From: Bdellovibrionales bacterium
GTDB taxonomy: Bacteria > Bdellovibrionota > Bdellovibrionia > Bdellovibrionales > Bdellovibrionaceae
Direction of reading: 5' to 3'
NCBI GenBank assembly: GCA_018266295.1
Contig: JAFEAQ010000014.1
Location: forward strand, 1-64,000
Length of the DNA stretch: 64,000 nt
Shown: in pieces, positions 60,784-64,000 of the stretch
Numbering within the stretch: the stretch's first letter is position 1
How the letters are laid out: each line of letters begins with the position of its first letter
The notes under the pieces: model-generated
Told to the model about the DNA's origin: nothing
The model's input: only the letters and a program-made list of their open reading frames with translations
Database searches by the model: none
Program-made: the position numbers and the translations under genes

Positions 60784-61800
60784 GTGGAGACCCCCGTGCA
60801 AGACATTCTGCTTGAAGCAAAAAATATCAAAAAATACTTCCCAATTAAAAAAGGTCTTCTTCTGCGTGAAGTCGGCCAAGTGAAGGCCGTTGACGATGTG
60901 ACTCTCACGGTTCGTCGCGGTGAAACTTTGGGCCTCGTGGGCGAATCCGGGTGCGGAAAATCCACTTTGGGCCGCACACTCATTCGTTTGTACGAACCCA
61001 CCGGTGGCGAAATCACTTTGGACGGCAAAGATTTCTTAAAGCTTTCCGGCACCGAACTTCGCAACCGCCGTAAAAACATCCAAATGATTTTCCAAGATCC
61101 TTATGCGGCCCTCGATCCGCGTATGACTGTGGGCCAGATCATTGCTCAGCCGTTTGCGATTCATAAAACGCTTGGCCCTAAAGAAGCCGAAGTGCGCGTG
61201 AAGCAGCTCTTGGAACTTGTGGGCTTGAAAGCTTCGCACATCAACCGTTACCCGCATGAGTTCTCAGGCGGTCAACGTCAGCGCATCTGTATTGCGCGTG
61301 CGGTGGCTTTAGAACCTGAACTCATCATCTGTGATGAACCAGTGAGCGCCTTAGACGTCTCGATCCAGGCGCAGGTTTTGAATCTGCTGAAAGACCTGCA
61401 AGAGCGTTTGAAACTTACTTATATTTTTATTTCCCATGATTTGTCGGTGATCGAGCACATCTGCGACCGCGTCGCTGTAATGTACCTCGGTAAGATCGTT
61501 GAGATCGGCACTCGCGATGAACTCTTTGCAAATCCTAAACACCCTTACACCCAGGCACTTTTGGGTGCGATTCCTCATGTGGGTGAAGGCAAAAAACAAA
61601 TGAAGAGATCCTTGAGCGGTGACGTTCCAAGCCCGATCAACCCGCCGTCTGGTTGCCACTTCCATCCGCGCTGCCCGCACAAGATGGACATCTGCTCAAA
61701 AGAACGCCCGGTTCTGAAGGGCGATGGACACCAGGCCTCTTGCTGGCTTTTAGATAAAAACCAAAACACCCATGAAACTTCCAAGAAGGAGTCTCTATGA
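60784..61800 (+). CDS. oppF: Oligopeptide/dipeptide ABC transporter ATPase, second subunit
   Basis: Partner ATPase of the importer. The GTG at 60784 has AGGA upstream, 9 bp after oppD. Walker [20 protein letters not shown], signature FSGGQRQRICIARAVA and Walker B LIICDEPVSALD are intact. C-terminal Cys motif FHPRCPHKMDICSKE. 338 residues. Overlaps oppA by 4 bp. Confidence 0.88.
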   Translation: METPVQDILLEAKNIKKYFPIKKGLLLREVGQVKAVDDVTLTVRRGETLGLVGESGCGKSTLGRTLIRLYEPTGGEITLDGKDFLKLSGTELRNRRKNIQMIFQDPYAALDPRMTVGQIIAQPFAIHKTLGPKEAEVRVKQLLELVGLKASHINRYPHEFSGGQRQRICIARAVALEPELIICDEPVSALDVSIQAQVLNLLKDLQERLKLTYIFISHDLSVIEHICDRVAVMYLGKIVEIGTRDELFANPKHPYTQALLGAIPHVGEGKKQMKRSLSGDVPSPINPPSGCHFHPRCPHKMDICSKERPVLKGDGHQASCWLLDKNQNTHETSKKESL

Positions 61801-63560
61801 ATAAAACTTTGAAGCTTGGTTTGGCTGCTGCCCTCACGGTGGGCGTGCTTGCAAACTGCACAAAGAAAGAAGCTGCTGCGCCGACTAGCGGAGAGTCGAA
61901 CACAACGGCTGCTGCAACAAACTCTGCCAAAAACGCAGAACTCAAAATCGGTATCAGCCAGGAGTTCGAAAACTTGAACCCTCTGATCATGTCCATGTCT
62001 GCATCGTCTTACATGTACAGAATGGTTGGTCGTACGTTGGTCTCTTTGGATGCTGACGGTAAGTGGTTCACTCAGCTTGCGAAGTCGATCCCTTCTTTGG
62101 ACAACGGCTCAGCGAAAATCGTTGATGTTGGCGGCAAAAAGAAAATCATCGCAACTTGGGAAATCCTCGACAACGCAAAATGGAATGACGGCACACCTAT
62201 TACTTGTGCTGACTTTGCATTTGCTTTGAAAGTTGCAGCAGCACCTACTGTGTCGGTGGGAGAAAAAGAAACTTTCACTCAAGTTGAAAAAATCGAAGCA
62301 GATCCTGCAAATCCTAAAAAATGTACTTTCACTTACGAGAAAGCAAAATGGGATTTCTATGCATTGGCTCAGTTCTACCCGCTTCCTAAGCACTTAGAAG
62401 AACCGGTCTTCAACAAGTACGGCAAAGAAAAAGAAGGCTACGAGAAGAACTCAAACTACACCAAGAACCCAACAATGAAGGGTCTTTACAATGGTCCCTA
62501 CGCGATCACTGAAGTCAAACTCGGTGACCACGTGACGTTTGAACCAAACGCGGACTTCTACGGCCCTCAGCCGAAGATCCAAAAGATCATCGTGAAACTC
62601 ATTCCTAACACAGGAACCATGGAAGCCAACCTTCGTTCAGGCACGATCGACATGATCGGCACGTTGGGCCTTTCTTTGGATGAGGCTCTCGCTTTCGAAA
62701 AGAAAGTAAAAGCTGAAAACCTTCCTTACGAAGTGACTTTCACTCCATCGATCACTTACGAGCACATCGACCTTAACTTGGACAATCCCATCTTGAAAGA
62801 TATCAAAGTTCGTAAAGCGTTGATCACAGGCTTGAACCGCGAAGATCTTGTAAAAGCTCTCTTCGAAGGCAAGCAAGAAGCTGCGATCCACAATATCTCT
62901 CCTAAGGACCCTTGGTTCACTCGCGATCCAAAAGACATCACTCTCTACCCTTACTCTAAGCGTGAAGCTGGTAAGTTGTTGGATGAAGCTGGCTGGAAAA
63001 TGGGCGCGGACGGCTATCGCTACAAAGACGGCAAAAAGCTTTCTTTGGTGTTCATGACGACGGCGGGCAACAAAACTCGTGAGTTGGTTCAAGTATACTT
63101 GCAAGACCAATACAAACAGCTCGGTATCGAAATCGTCACTAAGAACGAACCGGCACGTGTGTTCTTCGGCGAAACCACTCGTAAACGCAAATTTGGCGCA
63201 ATGGCGATGTTTGCTTGGGTTTCTTCACCTGAAAACAGCCCACGTTCTACTTTCCACACATCGGCAATTCCAACCGAGAAAAACGGTTGGTCTGGTCAGA
63301 ACTTCATGAACTGGTCTAATAAAGACAACGACAAGTTGATGGAAGACCTGGATGTAGAGTTCGACGCTAAGAAACGTTTGGATTTGATCCACAAAATTAC
63401 GAAGCACTACACAGACGACGTACCGGTATTGCCGTTGTACTACCGTTCTGATGTGAGTGTTGTACCTAAGAACTTGAAAAACTACCGTCCAACAGGACAC
63501 CAGTTTGCTGAGACCAACGACGTTGAGAAGTGGGATCTTGGCGGTTCTACATTGAACTAG
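61797..63560 (+). CDS. oppA: Peptide-binding lipoprotein of the ABC importer
   Basis: Extracytoplasmic family 5 solute-binding protein. Lipoprotein signal MNKTLKLGLAAALTVGVLANC (Cys21), then a Gly/Ala/Thr linker and the binding fold: LKIGISQEFENLNPLIMSMS, WNDGTPITCADFAFALKVA, then KVRKALITGLNREDLVKALF and AGKLLDEAGWKMGADGYRYK, all typical of OppA/DppA. 587 residues is slightly long. The ATG overlaps the oppF stop by 4 bp. Peptide length preference cannot be told. Confidence 0.88.
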   Translation: MNKTLKLGLAAALTVGVLANCTKKEAAAPTSGESNTTAAATNSAKNAELKIGISQEFENLNPLIMSMSASSYMYRMVGRTLVSLDADGKWFTQLAKSIPSLDNGSAKIVDVGGKKKIIATWEILDNAKWNDGTPITCADFAFALKVAAAPTVSVGEKETFTQVEKIEADPANPKKCTFTYEKAKWDFYALAQFYPLPKHLEEPVFNKYGKEKEGYEKNSNYTKNPTMKGLYNGPYAITEVKLGDHVTFEPNADFYGPQPKIQKIIVKLIPNTGTMEANLRSGTIDMIGTLGLSLDEALAFEKKVKAENLPYEVTFTPSITYEHIDLNLDNPILKDIKVRKALITGLNREDLVKALFEGKQEAAIHNISPKDPWFTRDPKDITLYPYSKREAGKLLDEAGWKMGADGYRYKDGKKLSLVFMTTAGNKTRELVQVYLQDQYKQLGIEIVTKNEPARVFFGETTRKRKFGAMAMFAWVSSPENSPRSTFHTSAIPTEKNGWSGQNFMNWSNKDNDKLMEDLDVEFDAKKRLDLIHKITKHYTDDVPVLPLYYRSDVSVVPKNLKNYRPTGHQFAETNDVEKWDLGGSTLN

Positions 63561-63592
63561 TTTTTTCGGATTTTTGTTAAGAGGAGATCTCG

Positions 63593-64000
63593 GTGACTAC
63601 ATATATCCTTCGGCGTCTTATCCAAACACTCGCAGTGATAGCGATCCTATCCTATGTGTGTTTCTATCTCATGACTTTGATGCCGGGGGATCCTGTCGAC
63701 ATGATGATCTCCTCAAATCCTAAGATCACGGCTGCAGACGTCGTGCGTTTGCGCGAACTCTACGGTCTTGATCAACCCTCCTATGTCCGTTACGGCCACT
63801 GGGTGGGCGATATTCTTAAAGGCGAATTGGGTTATAGCCGTACCTACCGCGTACCGGTTCAAGAACTTCTCGGCCCACGTCTGACAAGCACGTTTATCCT
63901 TTCCATGGTGGCATTGGTTTTCTCAATTTTGATTTCAGTTCCACTGGGCGTGTTTTCAGCTCTTCGACCTGGCAGCAAGGTCGACTATGTGATTAACTTC
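63593..64000 (+). CDS. oppB: Peptide ABC transporter permease, 3' end beyond window
   Basis: 136 codons from GTG at 63593 (GAGGAG upstream) to the window edge. The translation begins VTTYILRRLIQTLAVIAILS and continues with LMTLMPGDPVDMM, LRELYGLDQPSYVRYGHWVG and GELGYSRTYRVPV, the DppB/OppB N-terminus with its first membrane helix and the conserved GDPxxxM segment. It would form the pore with a following oppC, not in the window. Confidence 0.88.
   Translation, partial: MTTYILRRLIQTLAVIAILSYVCFYLMTLMPGDPVDMMISSNPKITAADVVRLRELYGLDQPSYVRYGHWVGDILKGELGYSRTYRVPVQELLGPRLTSTFILSMVALVFSILISVPLGVFSALRPGSKVDYVINF

Noticed and set aside
1-64000. tRNA, rRNA, CRISPR array or prophage
   Set aside because: No cloverleaf with a GTTCRA-type T-loop, rRNA core sequence, regular spacer array or phage structural gene was noticed by eye; a dedicated scan was not possible.

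Overview
The window reads as chromosomal DNA from a predatory-type bacterium of the Bdellovibrionota (Bdellovibrio or a close relative). Evidence: moderate GC, two TIGR02147/DUF4423-type HTH regulators (a family concentrated in Bdellovibrio and Fibrobacter), a flagellin gene, many exported proteins with no recognisable family, several class I prepilin-like proteins, an L,D-transpeptidase, PilZ-domain proteins and an HD-GYP-like protein. No rRNA, tRNA, CRISPR array or prophage was seen. Species assignment is inference.

Layout. 1-0.9 kb: a REP-like repeat and a RAYT-type (Y1/HUH) transposase. 1-6.6 kb (minus): a four-gene operon with a giant PilX/GspK-like minor pilin, PilV- and PilW-like pilins and a secreted EF-hand protein. 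6.9-8.4 kb: divergent signalling genes (a protein with a CheZ-like tail, and an HD-GYP-like hydrolase). 8.5-15.7 kb: envelope genes (EF-hand lipoprotein, exported protein, L,D-transpeptidase, CsbD-like, YqjD/ElaB-like, membrane protein, lgt). 15.8-20.7 kb: glycosyltransferase, REC-CheX-like protein, NmrA-like protein and a REC/PilZ-like tandem protein. 20.7-22.3 kb: metal homeostasis (Fur/Zur-type regulator, a candidate operator, a ZrgA-like exported protein, ferritin). 22.3-23.7 kb: a 440-bp intergenic segment with a second REP-like copy, twin terminators and a possible structured RNA, then a flagellin with a mini-ORF leader. 24-27.4 kb: a divergent class III cyclase co-transcribed with a PilZ-methyltransferase. 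27.5-33.6 kb: housekeeping genes (rny, fadE, mutM). 33.8-36.9 kb: an orphan flavin-dependent halogenase, a SodC-fold-like protein without metal ligands, and dapB. 36.9-52.9 kb: accessory secretome with a 12-repeat Kelch-like protein, a Gly-rich duplicated protein, small exported proteins and HTH regulators divergent from exported genes; an orphan CofE-like ligase and a thioesterase also lie here. 52.9-56.9 kb: a second minor-pilin cluster, including a pilin fused to a cadherin-like domain and a beta-solenoid-like repeat tail. 57-64 kb: VC0807-like membrane protein, Pro-rich exported protein, sohB and an oligopeptide ABC operon ordered D-F-A-B that runs off the end.

How the parts may work together (inference). 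The two pilin clusters resemble tip or priming complexes of type IV pili or type II-like pseudopili, with large adhesive heads. PilZ, HD-GYP-like, cyclase and REC proteins suggest dense nucleotide and phosphorelay signalling. The peptide importer, FadE and S49 protease fit growth on peptides and lipids. The most novel non-coding signals are a REP-like family whose stems vary while loops and linkers stay constant, beside its likely RAYT mobiliser; two hairpins sharing one octanucleotide loop ahead of adjacent genes; and an opp-operon leader hairpin whose loop is complementary to the downstream Shine-Dalgarno.
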